From Haematobia irritans (lineage: Eukaryota > Arthropoda > Insecta > Diptera > Muscidae), in assembly GCF_050003625.1 (NCBI RefSeq), contig NC_134401.1, positions 91,552,852 to 91,616,851 on the forward strand: a stretch of DNA of 64,000 nucleotides, read 5' to 3'. The notes beneath the pieces were generated by a model. That model was not told the DNA's origin and made no database searches. It saw only the letters and a list, made by a program, of their open reading frames with translations. Position numbers and translations under genes: made by a program. This document shows, in pieces, positions 1-11,050 of this stretch. The first letter of the stretch is position 1. Each line of letters starts with the position of its first letter.

Positions 1-240
1 GTTTAGGAAAATTAGAGTCATTTTTACAACTTTTCGACTATGCAGTGGCGATTTTACAAGGAAAATGTTGGTATTTTGACCATTTTGGTCGAAATCAAGA
101 AAACATATATATGGGAGCTATATCTAAATCTGAACCGATTTCAACCAAATGTAGCACGCATAGCTACAATGCTAATTCTACTCCCTGTGCAAAATTTCAA
201 CTAAATCGGAGTTAAAAATTGGCCTCATATGAGTGTAAAT

Positions 241-852
241 CGGGCGAAAGCTATATATGGGAGATATATCTAAATCTGAACCGATTTCAACCAAATTTGA
301 CACGCATTGCTACAATGCTAATTCTACTCCCTGTGCAAAATTTCAATTAAATCGGAGTAAAAGATTGGCCTCTGTGGTCATATGAGTGTAAATCGGGCGA
401 AAGCTATATATGGGAGATATATCTAAATCTGAACCGATTTCAACCAAATTTGACACGCATTGCTACAATGCTAATTCTACTCCCTGTGCAAAATTTTAAT
501 TAAATCGGAGTAAAAGATTGGCCTCTGTGGTCATATGAGTGTAAATCGGGCGAAAGCTATATATGGGAGCTATATCTAAATCTGGACCGATTTCAATCAA
601 ATTTGGCACACATAACTATACTACCAATTGTACTAATTGTGCAAAATTTCAAGCTAATCGGGATAAAACTCTGGCTTCTGGGTCCATGTAAGTGCATATC
701 GGGCGAAAGATATATATGGGAGCTATATCTAAATATGGTTTTATCAAACTAAAACTAAATTTTGTTTTACAAGTTTATAATTTTTTCTTCTTTGTTGTTT
801 CAATGTATGATGGATACTCAAGTAGTTCTAATTTTAATTTTTTTTTTAGCGT
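241..852 (+). repeat. 153-bp tandem units, type A, first array
   Basis: The unit anchor CGGGCGAAAG lies at 241, 394, 547 and 700, exactly 153 bp apart each time. The array resumes at 1120, 1273 and 1426 after an insertion. The last unit listed is cut by that insertion. Copy 2 has the same array at +12,409. Confidence 0.95.
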
Positions 853-1004
853 TTATTTTGTTTTTATATATGTAATTTTTTATGCTTTATATACCTTTTT
901 ACTAATGTGCGTTTGTACTCCTACACTGTAATTATAAGATTCAAATCTTGTTGTGTAGGATAATATGTGAAATAAATAAATAAATAAATTTAATTAAAGA
1001 TATG
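738..1004 (+). mobile_element. Insertion in the 153-bp array, LINE 3'-end-like
   Basis: The spacing between array anchors at 700 and 1120 is 420 bp, or 153 + 267, so about 267 bp was inserted. The insert is T-rich and finishes in a short AAATAAATAAATAAATAAAT tract. That is typical of 5'-truncated non-LTR retrotransposons or other retroposed 3' ends. I see no protein and no clear target duplication. Same insertion at 13147-13413. Confidence 0.5.
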
Positions 1005-1587
1005 AGTCGATTTCAACCAAATTTGACACGCATAGCTACAATGCTAAATCTACTCCCTGTGAAAATTTTCAACCAAATTGGGCCAAAACTCTGGCTTTTA
1101 GGACAATATTAGTCCATATCGGGCGAAAGATATAGATGGGAGCTATATCTAAATCTGAACCGATTTCAATAAAATTTGGCACACTTGACAATACTACTAA
1201 TTGTACTCCTAGTGCAAAATTTCAACCAAATTCGGCCAAAAATCTGGCTTCTGGCGCCATATAAGTCCATATCGGGCGAAAGATATATATGGGAGCTATG
1301 TCTAAATCTGAACCGATTTCAATCAAATTTTGCACACTTGACTATACGACTAAGTGTTATGTTTGTACAAATTTTCAAGCAAATCGGTATAAAACTCTGG
1401 CTGCTGGGTCCATATTAGTGCATATCGGACGAAAGCTATATATGGGAGCTATATCTAAATCTGAACCGATTTCTTCCAAACTCAATAGGGTTCTGTTCTG
1501 ACCAAAATTAGGAACATGTGCCAAATTTGAAGGCGATTGGACTTAAATTGCGACCTAGACTTTGATCACAAAAATGTGTTCACAGAA

Positions 1588-1618
1588 AGACGGACGGACG
1601 GACGGACAGACGGACATG
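1588..1618 (+). repeat. GTCY tetranucleotide core (type A)
   Basis: Run of GACG/GACA tetramers followed by GACATGG. It is the microsatellite core characteristic of DINE-1-like elements. Copy at 13997-14027. Confidence 0.85.
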
Positions 1619-3035
1619 GCTATATCGACTCAGGGACCCATCCTGAGCATTATTGCCAAAGACACCATGTGTCTATCTCGTCTCCTTCTGGGTGTTACAA
1701 ACATATGCACTAACTTATAATACCCTGTTCCATAGTGTGGCGCAGGGTGTAAATATGGCAATGATTAAACCTTAAGTCATTTTTATGCAATTTGACAAAA
1801 ATATATAAAACAAGTATATACAGCAGTAAGTTCAGCCGGTCCGAATCTTAAATACCCACCACCATGAATCAAATATAATAGTTTACTTAGAAAACTTTTC
1901 GTCGTAGCGGGTTTCTTGACAATATGTAGAATTTTAGGGGGTTTGATGACAAATTTTCTCCCAAGCATATCAGTTTAGCCAGATTCTACCAATGAAGACT
2001 AGATCAGATTTTGGATTTATGAGAACCAATTTTGTTTGAGTTTTAGAGAAATCGTGTATATGATGAAATAACGCCTAGATTTGAAATCTTTAATCTGTAG
2101 ATTTTTCCCGCCATTATTTAAATAAATACGATGAGTAAAATCTGGAAATTTTACTTTCAGTTTCACGCAATTTTCATGATCAGTGCGCCTGTTATACCCT
2201 GAAAGAAGTGTTTTCTTTTCTGAGGAACGAAATTTTAGACAAGCATAGTTTTCTTTCGACACAAATTTTAGAGAAACAATGGAATCGCGATACAGATTTT
2301 TGAATGTCTAAAATTCCAGTATATTTACATTTTTGTGCAACTGGGATAAAAACTACGATTTCTAGAAGCCCAAGGAGTGAAATCTGGAGATCGGTCTATG
2401 TGGTGGCTATACTAAAACATGGGTCGACACACACCATATTCGGCTGACCTACTTGTGGTCAGCCGTATTCCAGAAGTCCTAGAAATAAATTCGGGAGTTA
2501 GGTCTATATGGAACAATACTCACCACCTCTTAATGTTCCTCAAATACCTCTAGAATTCCACTTTCAGACAAATTTGGTGAAAACTACGAATTCTAGAAGC
2601 CCAAGAAGTAAAATGGGGAGATCAGTCTATATAGGGGCTATACCAAAACATGGACCGATACGGACCATTTTCGACACACCTCTTTATGGTCCTAAAATAC
2701 CTCTAGATTTCTAATTTCTGGCAAATTGGATAAAAACTACGGATTCTAGAAGCCTCAGGAATAAAGTCGGGATATAGATCTATATGGGGGCTATACCAAA
2801 ACATTAACCGATAGGCACCATTTGCGACACACCTATTTGCGATCTTAAAATACCTCTAGATTTTCAATTTCAAGCAAATAGGCTAGAAAATATAGACTTT
2901 AGACGCCCAAGAATCGGGATATCGGTCTATACGGGGATTATACCAAAAAATGGACCGATACACCTCAATTTTGGCACAACTCTTTATGGTCGCAAAATAC
3001 CTCTAGATTTGCAAGTTTATAAAAGCCCAAGAATA

Positions 3036-4513
3036 ACAAGTAAGTAAAGTCTAAAGTCGGGCGGGGCCGACTATATTATACCCTGCACACCTATGCAGGA
3101 CAAAATTTGTGTTACCATCTCAACGACTTCACATTTGCTGGAAGCTATATAAAGGAGACAATTTTTTTACTTCTACAAAATCTCTAGAATTAAAATTTAA
3201 ATCGGCTAACGCTATCCAGTTAATTGGAGGAAACTTCCATTGAAAATGGGTCTAAAATGTGTAACAGTTTACCATATTTTTCCAACTCTGGTGTACGTAT
3301 ATATGGGAGCTATATATAATCTGAACCGATTTTGACTAAATTTGACATGTATAGTTAGAATAATAATTCTGCAATCTCTGCAAAATTTCACGAAAATGGG
3401 AGTATAACTTTGGCCTCCGTGGTCATATGAGTACAAATCGGACGGAAGATATATATGGGAGCCATATCTAAATCTGAACCGATTTCAACCAAATTTGGCA
3501 CAATTACCGATACTACTAAACGTACTCCTAGTACGAAATTTGAAGCAAATAACGGCAAAACCCTGGATTTTGAGGCCATATAAGTTCAAATCGGACAAAA
3601 GATATATATGGGAGCTATATCTAAATCTGAATCGATGTTGACCATATTTGGCACATACAATAGTATCGGTAAAAGTACCGCTTGTGCAAAATTTGATGTA
3701 AGTCAGGGCAAAACTCTGGCTTTTGAGACCATATAAGTCCAAATCGGGCGAAAAATATATATGTGAGCTATATCTAAATCTGAACCGATTTTAACAAAAT
3801 TTGACAAACTTAACGATACTATCAAACGTACCCCTTGTGCAAAATTTGAAGCAAATCACGGCAAAAATCTGGCTTTTGTGGCCATATAAGTCCAAATCGG
3901 ACGAAATATATATATTGGAGCTATATCTAAATTTGAACCGATTTCAATCAAATTTACCAAGCATTGGTAGAATATCAATTCTACCATCTGTGCAAAATTT
4001 CACGAAGATCGGTAGTAAACTTTGGCCTCTGTGGTCATATGAGTCTAAATCGGACGAACGATATATATGGGAGCTATATCTAAATCTGAACCGATTTGGC
4101 TGATATTTTGCAAGATTCATAAAATATTTCGATGTACGGTATTTCAAGAAAATCGGTTGATAAACACGCTAACTATGACCAAATCGGGGATAAATATATA
4201 TGGCAGCTATATCTAAATCTGAACCGATTTTTTCCAAAACCAATAGCGATTGTCTCTGTCCCATGAAACGGTCCTGTGCCAAAATTGAGGACGATCGGAC
4301 TTAAATTGCGAGCTGTACTTTGTGCACAAAATTACATATACAGACAGACGGACGGACAGACAGACAGACAGACATCGCTAAATCGACTCAGAATTTAATT
4401 CTAAGCCGATCGGTATACTAAAAGATGGGTCTATGACCACTATTTCTTGGCGTTACATACAAATGCACAAACTTATTATACCCTGTACCACAGTAGTGGT
4501 GAAGGGTATAAAA
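3036..4513 (+). mobile_element. Type A DINE-1-like element nested in type C
   Basis: Complete-looking element. It has ACAAGTAAGTAAAG and the hairpin AGTCGGGCGGGGCCGACT at the left. Its 153-bp units have anchors at 3439, 3592, 3745, 3898 and 4051, all exactly 153 apart. A GTCY core follows at 4341-4374, then a right hairpin pairing TATACCCT with AGGGTATA around an ACCAC/GTGGT stem. The flanks join up as one type C sequence. I see no target duplication, as expected for rolling-circle insertion. Copy at 15445-16922. Confidence 0.75.
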
Positions 4514-4880
4514 ATCGGGAGATCGGTATATATGGCGGCTATACCAAACATGAACCATTTTCGACACACCCCTTTATGTTCCCAAAATACCTCTAGATTT
4601 CCAATTTCCGGCAAATCGGATAATAAATACAGTTTCTAGAAGCCCAAGAAACAAAATCGGGGGATCAGTCTATATGGGAGCTATACCAAAACATGGACCA
4701 ATACGGATCATTTTCGACACACCTCTTTATGTTCCCAAAATACCTCTAGATTTCCAATTTCCGGCAAATCGGATAGTAAATACAGTTTCTAGAAGCCCAA
4801 GAAGCAAATGATTCGTGTCAAAATTTGACGTCTGTAAGTCAATTAATTTGTGAGATAGAGCGTCTTTTGTGAAGCAAGTT

Positions 4881-5532
4881 TTGGAAAAAAAGGAATTTCG
4901 TGTTTTGATAAAATACTGTTTTCTGAAGGGACAAAATACGGTGGAAACAAAAGCTTGGCTTGATAATGAGTTTCCGGACTCTGCCCCAGGGAAATCCACA
5001 ATAATTGATTGGTATGCAAAATTCAAGCGTGGTGAAATGAGCACGGAGGACGTTGAACGCAGTGGACGCCTGAAAGAGGTGGTTACCGACGAAAACATCA
5101 AAAAATCCACAAAATGATTTTGAATGACCGTAAAATGAAGTTGATCGATATAGCAGAGGCCTTAAAGATATCAAAGGAACGTGTTGGTCATATCATCAAT
5201 ATTTGCATATGCGGAAGCTCTGTACAAAATGGGTGCCGCGCGAGCTCACATTTGACCAAAAACAACAACGTGTTGATGATTCTGAGCGGTGTTTGCGGCT
5301 GTTAACTCGTAACACACCCGAGTTTTTCCGTCGATATGCGACAATGGATGAAACATGGCTCCATCACTACACTCCTGAGTCCAATCGACAGTCGGCTGAG
5401 TGGACAGCGACCGGTGAACCGTCTCCGAAGCGTGGAAAGACTCAAAAGTCCGCTGGCAAAGTAATGGCCTCTGTTTTTTTTGGGATGCGCATGGAATAAT
5501 TTTTATCGATTATCTTGAGAAGGGAAAAACCA
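4881..5532 (+). pseudogene. Himar1: Himar1-like (irritans-subfamily) mariner transposase relic
   Basis: Fragment of a DD34D mariner transposase. The frames give EKKEFRVLIKYCFLKGQNTV, then RKLCTKWVPRELTFDQKQQR, then the first catalytic motif MDETWLHHYTPES, then KTQKSAGKVMASVFF. These agree closely with the Himar1 transposase as I recall it. Lesions seen: the expected initiator ATG at 4881 reads TTG; one base is missing from the A-run near 5101; about 4 bases are missing near 5192; a T-run near 5473 is about 2 bases too long. The element stops dead at 5532, so the second and third catalytic Asp are gone, and neither terminal repeat is present. It is certainly non-functional. The transposase is a cut-and-paste enzyme that targets TA. 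The lesion list depends on memory of the active sequence and should be confirmed by alignment. Confidence 0.9.
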
Positions 5533-5679
5533 TGCGGTGTCAAATCGGGAGATCAGTCTATATGCGGGCTATACCAAAACAAGGACCGATATTCGTCACA
5601 CACCTTGTTGACCTAACATAACTCTAGGTTTCCAATTTCAGAGAAATCAGATGATCGAAACCTAGACCGATATAGCCTA

Positions 5680-6134
5680 TCTTCGAACTTGGCCTGCATG
5701 TAATTGTCTTTAGATACACTCATGATGTTTTCAAAGAAAAATTATTGTATGCGATCCACGTTGGTTGGTATTTGGTCCGGCCGTAGATTTGGCTGTATGT
5801 TTAATCATAAAATTTGTGATTTATTTCTAGTGAAGACAAAATCCATTAATCTTTTCGGTGGTGGTGAGTCTGGGTAAACCCACCATGTAGCTGTGTTAGC
5901 CCTGAAGCAGGGACATACACCACACGAAGTCAATGCTTTTCAAAGAGTTGTCGCGCAGACAAACCGAATAAATTGAGTATCCCAATAATTTCGTATATTG
6001 TTGGTCTAGATGGAATCTAGTCGAACAGTTGAAAAGAAAGAAACCAAGTGAGTGCCTTCGATATCATAGAATGTGCTCAGCAAAAATATATCTATCTACA
6101 TATATAGAACGAAAAAATTAATTTTATTTGATAA
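5680..6134. other. No recognised feature
   Basis: AT-rich sequence between the decayed end of the type C element and the next rolling-circle element. A possible remnant of a type C end (TCGAACTTGGCCTGCATGTA) lies near 5673. No reading frame, tRNA or terminal repeat stands out. Identical in copy 2 (18089-18543). Confidence 0.5.
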
Positions 6135-7745
6135 ACAAGTAAGGAAAGTAGAAAGTCGGGCGGGGCCGACTATATCATACCCTAAACCATCATTACAGAA
6201 TTAGTAATCATAAGCATTTGTGGGGTAACATATAGGTCTGGGAGATAAACCGCAGTTGCATATTTAAGAAAATTAAGGGGTACATGTTTATGGGTGCTTT
6301 GTGTCAATCTGACTATAGCTCATAGTCAATGTTGCCAGGGAAAATGTTCGGTTTACCCTACAAGGACAAAAAAAGTTCCCCAATTTCCCATATATTCCCA
6401 AACAATTTTCCCTACTATATTTTTCGTTAAATTTAAAGCATTTTACAAAACAAAAATGGTTCTAAGTACTTTATTATCTTAAAACATGAATATGCAACGT
6501 ATATAGCTTAGAATATAAATTTGTATTACCACCACGGTTACCACAGTTGGTAGAATTTTACCCAAATTAGTAATCTTTTTTGTTAAATTTCTATAAAAAT
6601 AAAATTGTGGAAAAAGTTTCTATAAACAAATTTTTGTGATTAATTTTTCTATAGAAATAAAATTTTGACAATAAATTCTATAGAAATAAAATATTGTGAA
6701 AAAATTCCACAGAAATAAAATTTTGAGAAAATTTTTTATAAAAATAATATTTTGAAAAAAATTTCTATAGAAATACAATTTTGACAAAATGTTCTATAGA
6801 AATAAAATGTTGACAAAATGTTCTACAGGAATAAAGTTTACCGCACATTGTTAAAGATCAAGCCTTGCCGGCTTCTAATTTCCTCCTCTAGAGCCACCAA
6901 AATGCAAAAATTGTAACAAATTGTGTTGAGTGAAAATGTCCTACATTCTGGCCCTACGTCCCTACAAGACGCTAAATATTAGAAAAGCCCTACATATAGG
7001 GAATTTCCCCTACTTCTAGCAACACTGGCTGCGTTGATATTGCGCCAACGGAGCTAGTATGCCACTAATATTGAACCCATTATTAAAAAAGAGAAAATCG
7101 TTAAATTAGTGTGGGTAATAAATACAAATTTGTAAAAATCGAGTAATATTCTTATGTATGAGCTGCAAGTACGTATAAGTACGATCGGCTAGTACATCAA
7201 AATTTGAAATTTGAGTAACATTGGTTAATAAATAAGAGTACTATGGCTAAATTTGGGAAAATCGAGCGATGCATATATATGGAAGCTATATCTAAATCTG
7301 AACCAATTTGCATAATATTTTGCGGGTTTGATTAATACCACAAAAGGTTACCTTGTGCAAGATTTGAGTAAGATCAGTTACGAAATGAAGCCTGTATGGT
7401 CAAACATAAGGTTATTAGGGGCGAATTTTTCAAAATCGGGCGATACATATATGGGAGCTATATCTAAATTTGAACCGATTTCGATGAAATTTTGCACATA
7501 TAGTTAGTACTATAGAGGACATGATCTAGCCAACTTTTAGTAAGATCGGTTAATAAATAAGGGTTCTATAGCCAAATTTGGGAAAATCAGGCTATACATA
7601 TATATGGGAGCTATATCTAAATTTGATCCGATTTCTTCCAAATTCAATAGCGTTCGTCCTTGTGCCCAAAAAACTCCCTGTACCAAATTTCATCAAAATC
7701 GGTTAATAATTGCGACCGGAATCCTGTGAACAACAAATACATGGA
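6135..7745 (+). mobile_element. Type D DINE-1-like element, cut by the assembly gap
   Basis: Begins ACAAGTAAGGAAAGTAGAAA with the hairpin AGTCGGGCGGGGCCGACT, then TATCATACCCTAAACC. It contains a 29-bp minisatellite (6590-6835) and several units with the TATATGGGAGCTATATCTAA core (around 7275, 7446 and 7600). The sequence runs into the gap at the start of its GTCY core. The complete right end is seen in copy 2 (18544-20325). Confidence 0.65.
6590..6835 (+). repeat. 29-bp AT-rich minisatellite
   Basis: Degenerate repeats of CTATAGAAATAAAATTTTGA + CAAAATTTT (29 bp). The same unit recurs in type B elements elsewhere in the window. Copy at 18999-19244. Confidence 0.85.
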
Positions 7746-7845
7746 NNNNNNNNNNNNNNNNNNNNNNNNNNNNNNNNNNNNNNNNNNNNNNNNNNNNNNN
7801 NNNNNNNNNNNNNNNNNNNNNNNNNNNNNNNNNNNNNNNNNNNNN
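7746..7845. other. Assembly gap, 100 N
   Basis: Exactly 100 N, the customary placeholder for a gap of unknown size. In copy 2 the next bases are a CGGA/CAGA tetranucleotide array, a likely cause of the break. The sequence after the gap (7846 on) does not match the continuation in copy 2. Confidence 0.99.
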
Positions 7846-8590
7846 GACACAATGGCTGTGCCATCGGTTTTAAGGACGCTTCTCTTTGTTTCACATACCC
7901 CAGATGTTTGTGAACATCCAACTGTTTTTTCGTATTCTTCTTCTTTCCTTTCACACTCTGAAGTTCTTTTGGGGTCGCGAAAATCATACAATTAACCAAA
8001 TGGGGACTTTCATAAGAATTTGTGTTTGAAACTCAAAAGGAAATTTGAAATTGAAAATTTACTAATTTGAAATTAGGACGTCTTTAGATCAATGTTTAGT
8101 TTCATAATAAATCCAATAAAATTTTTCTTAATGCATATGTTTTAATTTTTGTATACATTACTTACGGTCATTTTCATCTCCGTTAGACTTTAACTCCCAG
8201 TTAACAGAAAGTAAAGTCGAAATATCTTCTCTCCGGTTAACTTTAACTGAAAAATTTTTAGCAGTTAATTTCCTAACTGGCATATGGAACATATAGACAA
8301 GATGACAGGCATGTCCATAGTACGGTTTAAAAGTTCGTTAGCTAACGTAGCACTAACGGAGCTTCCTGAAAATGGGGGTTAATGAGCATTTGTCGGTTAT
8401 TTAGAACCATCCCAGCAAAAAATGTGTGCCTAAAAAAGCAATGAAAATTTTCTTTTTCGATCCTGAAGTGAATCGAAAGCCATAACACTTCAAAACAAGA
8501 ATATATTACGTTAACAAGTTCGTCCAAGCTCGGCTCCATAAAGTAAACTCGGGAGATTAGTCTATAGAGGAGTTATATCGAAAAGGGAGC
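7846..8590. other. Sequence right of the gap: possible ORF relic, otherwise featureless
   Basis: On the minus strand, 7999-7846 reads about 50 codons without a stop up to the gap (CMIFATPKELQSVKGKKKNT and on). The composition is basic but I recognise no domain, and the frame is cut by the gap. The rest is AT-rich. A short scrap near 8534-8580 resembles a type C unit. Confidence 0.35.
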
Positions 8591-8822
8591 CACCGTAGTG
8601 CAATGCGTATACAGGATCATTTTTGAGCGGTGGATTATCCCCTCTTAGTACCAGCATTTCTGAGTATTTCAAAGCTGCTCTAAGTGGCTTCACCGCAATG
8701 TGAAACGCCGTTCAGACTCGGTTATAAAAAGGAGGTCTCTCGTCATTGAAATACATATAGAATCCGCCAGCACTCAGTGCTATGAGTGAAGTTCACCACT
8801 GTGATATCACAATGGTCTGAAT
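8591..8822 (+). mobile_element. SINE relic (tRNA-headed fly SINE), internally deleted
   Basis: Starts CACCGTAGTGCAATG. It jumps past most of the tRNA-like head to AGCGGTGGATTATCCC and continues through the body phrase CTCGGTTATAAAAAGGAGGT to TATCACAATGGTCTGAATAC. It matches, in order, the longer copy at 35653-35908 and the 3' fragment at 23727-23837. No coding capacity. The A/B-box region is lost. Confidence 0.7.
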
Positions 8823-8823
8823 A

Positions 8824-8985
8824 CCCAGAAAAAAGCGTCTCCAAAAGACTGGTTAAAATGTCTTTTTGTATCCAGAAGTGGTGCAAAATTGGCGTAGAAG
8901 CGATGAATTTAACTTGGACTTGTCATAGGACGGATCTCCACCATTTTAACAGCCGTTGCACTGAATTTGCATCACACCTTTTTGA
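8824..8985 (-). mobile_element. Short MITE-like repeat (GAAGTGATGCAAATTCAGTG family)
   Basis: Antisense copy of a ~180-bp repeat with four other copies in the window (20965, 25890, 33665 and 61295). One end is CCCAGCAAAAAA; the other carries GAAGTGATGCAAATTCAGTG. The middle repeats TCCGTCCTATGACAAGCCCA. Non-coding. The superfamily is not clear to me. Confidence 0.65.
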
Positions 8986-8988
8986 CCA

Positions 8989-9494
8989 CACAGAAAAAAA
9001 TTTCCGTAGTTAAACTAATGTTAAATTTAACTTATGTTAATTGGAAAAAAATTATTTGCTTGTAGTTAAATTTTATTATTTTTATCGAAATTTTCACACA
9101 GCTTAATGAAATCTTACTTTTTTTAAGTATGTCTCAAAAATTTTATTAACTAAACGTGGATATAAAGTTCAGTGACCGTACACATGAGTTTAATATGAAC
9201 TAAAACAAAAGAAGATTTTCGTACGATTCCCAAAAATAGTAAGAATGAACTACTGTATGGTTGAAATTGTCATGATTTGGCGCCAATGATTTTCTTCTTT
9301 ACTTTTAGTTCATTTTTTCTTCTATGAGATGATGTAATTTCGTGAACTTCAGTTAAAAAGTACAACAGGGCATTAAACTTTCCTGGCTTTAACAACGCTT
9401 TGTGGAAATCTCAAAATGTGGAGTAATATTTAGTTCAATTTTCGAGCGAGGTAGTTCATTCTTCCTATAAAACAGTTCACTTTTTTTCGGTGTA
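8989..9494. mobile_element. Possible MITE with CACAGAAAAAAA / TTTTTTTCGGTG ends
   Basis: AT-rich segment with loosely inverted ends: CACAGAAAAAAATTTCC at 8989, and CACTTTTTTTCGGTG near 9480. It resembles other TA-target MITEs in the window in its termini. No convincing target duplication, so this is tentative. Confidence 0.35.
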
Positions 9495-9920
9495 CTTTGA
9501 GTTTCTTTATTTATTTTGTATTTGAGTTAGAATAGTTTTTTCATCAACAGCATCAGATACTCAAATACTCTGGACTTGGTTTAAGAAGCTAACAAACGTC
9601 ATAATCTGTTAGCACAAACATCGAAAGGGTCCGTCCGTCTGTTGAAATCACGCTAACTTCCGAACGAAACAAACTATCGACTTGAAACTTGGCACAAGTA
9701 GTTGTTATTGATGTAGGTCGGATCGTATTTCAAATGGGCTATATCGGACCACTTTTACATATAGCCCCCATATAAACCGACGCTCAGATTTGGATTGCGG
9801 AGCACCTTGGAGGAGCAAAATTCATCCGATCCGACTAAAATTTGGTACAGGGTGTTAGTATGTGGTCTCTAACAACTACACATAAATTGGTTCACATCGG
9901 TCCATAATTATATATAGCCC

Positions 9921-10685
9921 CCATATAAACCGATCCCCAGATTTGGCTTGCGGAGCCTCTAAGAGAAGCAAATTTCATCCGATCCGGCTCACATTTGATA
10001 CATGGTTTAAGTATATGGTCTCTGCCAACTACGCATAAATTGGTCCACATCGGTCCATAATTATATATAGCCCTCATATAAACCGATCCCCCGATTTGGC
10101 TAGTATAGCCTCTAAGAGAAGCAAATTTCATCGGATCCGGCTGAAATTTGGTACACGGTGTTAGTATACGGTATATAATAACCATGCAAAAATTGGTCCA
10201 TATCGGTCCATAATTATATATAACCCCCATATAAACCAATCCCCAGATTTGGTTTGCGGATCCTCTAAAAGAAGCAAATTTCATCCGATCCGGTTGAAAT
10301 TTGGTATGTGGTGTTAATTTATGGTCTCTAACAACCATGCAAACATTGGTCCATATCGGTCCATAATTATATATAGCCCCCATATAAACCAATACCCAGA
10401 TTTGGTTTGCGGATCCTCTAAGAGAAGCAAATTTCATCCGATTCGGTTGAAATTTGGTATGTGGTGTTAATATATGGTATCTAACAACCATGCAAAAATT
10501 GGTCCAAATCAGTCTATAATTATATATAGCCCCCATATAAACCGATTTCCAGATTTGTCGTCCGGAGCTTTTTGGAGGAGCAAAATTCATCCGATCTGGT
10601 TGAAATTTGGAACGTGAAGTTAGTATATGACCGCTAATAACCATTCCAAAATTGGTCCATATCGGTCTATATTTATATATAGCCG
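9921..10685 (-). repeat. 153-bp tandem units, type B
   Basis: The anchor CCATATAAACC (or a one-base variant) lies at 9921, 10074, 10227, 10380 and 10533, exactly 153 bp apart. Each unit also repeats GAAGCAAATTTCATCCGATC and GTCCATAATTATATATAGCC. Confidence 0.95.
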
Positions 10686-10756
10686 ATCACCAATCACACA
10701 AAAATTGATCCATATCGGTTCATAATCATGGTTGCCACTCGCGCCAAAAATAATCT

Positions 10757-11050
10757 ACAAAGATTTTATTTCTATAGAAAATTTAGTCAAAATTTTAATT
10801 CTATTGAAAATGTTGTCAAAATGTTAATCCTATAGAAAATGTTGTCAAAATTTTAATTCTATTGAAAATTTTGTCAACATTTTATTTCTATAGAAAATTT
10901 TGTCAAAATGTTATTTCGATAGAAAATTTTGTCAAATTTTATTTCTATAGAAAATGTTGACAAAATATTATTTCGATAGAAAGTGTTGTCAAAAATTTAT
11001 TTCTATAGAAATTTTTATCAAAATTTTATTTCTACAGAAAATTTTGTCAA
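10757..11050 (-). repeat. 29-bp AT-rich minisatellite (type B element)
   Basis: About ten degenerate copies of TTTTATTTCTATAGAAAATT + TTGTCAAAA, the reverse complement of the unit at 6590. Confidence 0.85.

Larger units (their letters stand above)
1..1753 (+). mobile_element. Type A DINE-1-like rolling-circle element (left end outside window)
   Basis: Non-autonomous element with no coding capacity. It consists of tandem ~153-bp units, each opening with a TATATGGGAGCTATATCTAA-like core, then a GTCY tetranucleotide core at 1588-1618, then a terminal hairpin built on TATACCCTG/CAGGGTGTA at about 1709-1753. GTCY cores and central tandem repeats of about 150 bp are known from drosophilid DINE-1/DINE-TR1 Helentron-type elements. 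The assignment rests on architecture, not on a database match. The array is interrupted at 738-1004. The complete version is at 12070-14162. Confidence 0.7.
1810..5680 (+). mobile_element. Type C DINE-1-like element, split by a type A element and the Himar1 relic
   Basis: Starts with ACAAGTATATACAGCAGTAA and the hairpin TTCAGCCGGTCCGAA. It carries diverged ~153-bp units with the shared core CTATATGGGGGCTATACCAA. It is interrupted by a type A element at 3036-4513 and by a mariner fragment at about 4806-5532. Both interruptions lie next to the same recurring phrase AGAAGCCCAAGAA, which lets the host continue on the far side. The right end is degraded near 5680 and no TATACCC hairpin is seen. 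Same arrangement in copy 2 at 14219-18089. Confidence 0.6.
1..7745 (+). repeat. Copy 1 of a 7,745-bp duplicated block
   Basis: Every base I compared between 1-7745 and 12410-20154 is the same at a constant offset of 12,409. This includes all reading frames, microsatellite tracts and the frameshifts in the Himar1 relic. The block ends abruptly at the N gap, inside what is a GTCY tetranucleotide tract in copy 2. Copy 1 starts at the first base of the window, so the duplication may extend further left. Identity over neutral, repeat-rich DNA suggests either a false duplication (unmerged haplotype or redundant contig end) or a very recent segmental duplication. Confidence 0.97.

Noticed and set aside
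3439..4203. CRISPR array
   Set aside because: Units are 153 bp and continuous with no short repeat/unique spacer pattern; the context is eukaryotic transposons.
4727..5174. Minus-strand frames of 111-127 codons opposite the Himar1 relic
   Set aside because: Antisense shadows of the transposase; no independent similarity or start context.
6327..7028. Transposon with GTTGCCAGGG / CTAGCAAC inverted ends inside the type D element
   Set aside because: The ends are only partly complementary and I found no target duplication or second copy apart from the block duplication.
7644..7999. Reading frames spanning the N gap
   Set aside because: They join unrelated sequence across unknown bases; only the right-hand 50 codons are real sequence.
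9892..10644. 250-codon open frame with an internal MGAIYNYGPIWTNF repeat, as a repeat protein gene
   Set aside because: It coincides exactly with the 153-bp tandem DNA array of a non-coding rolling-circle element. The same sequence appears in either orientation elsewhere, with frames on both strands.
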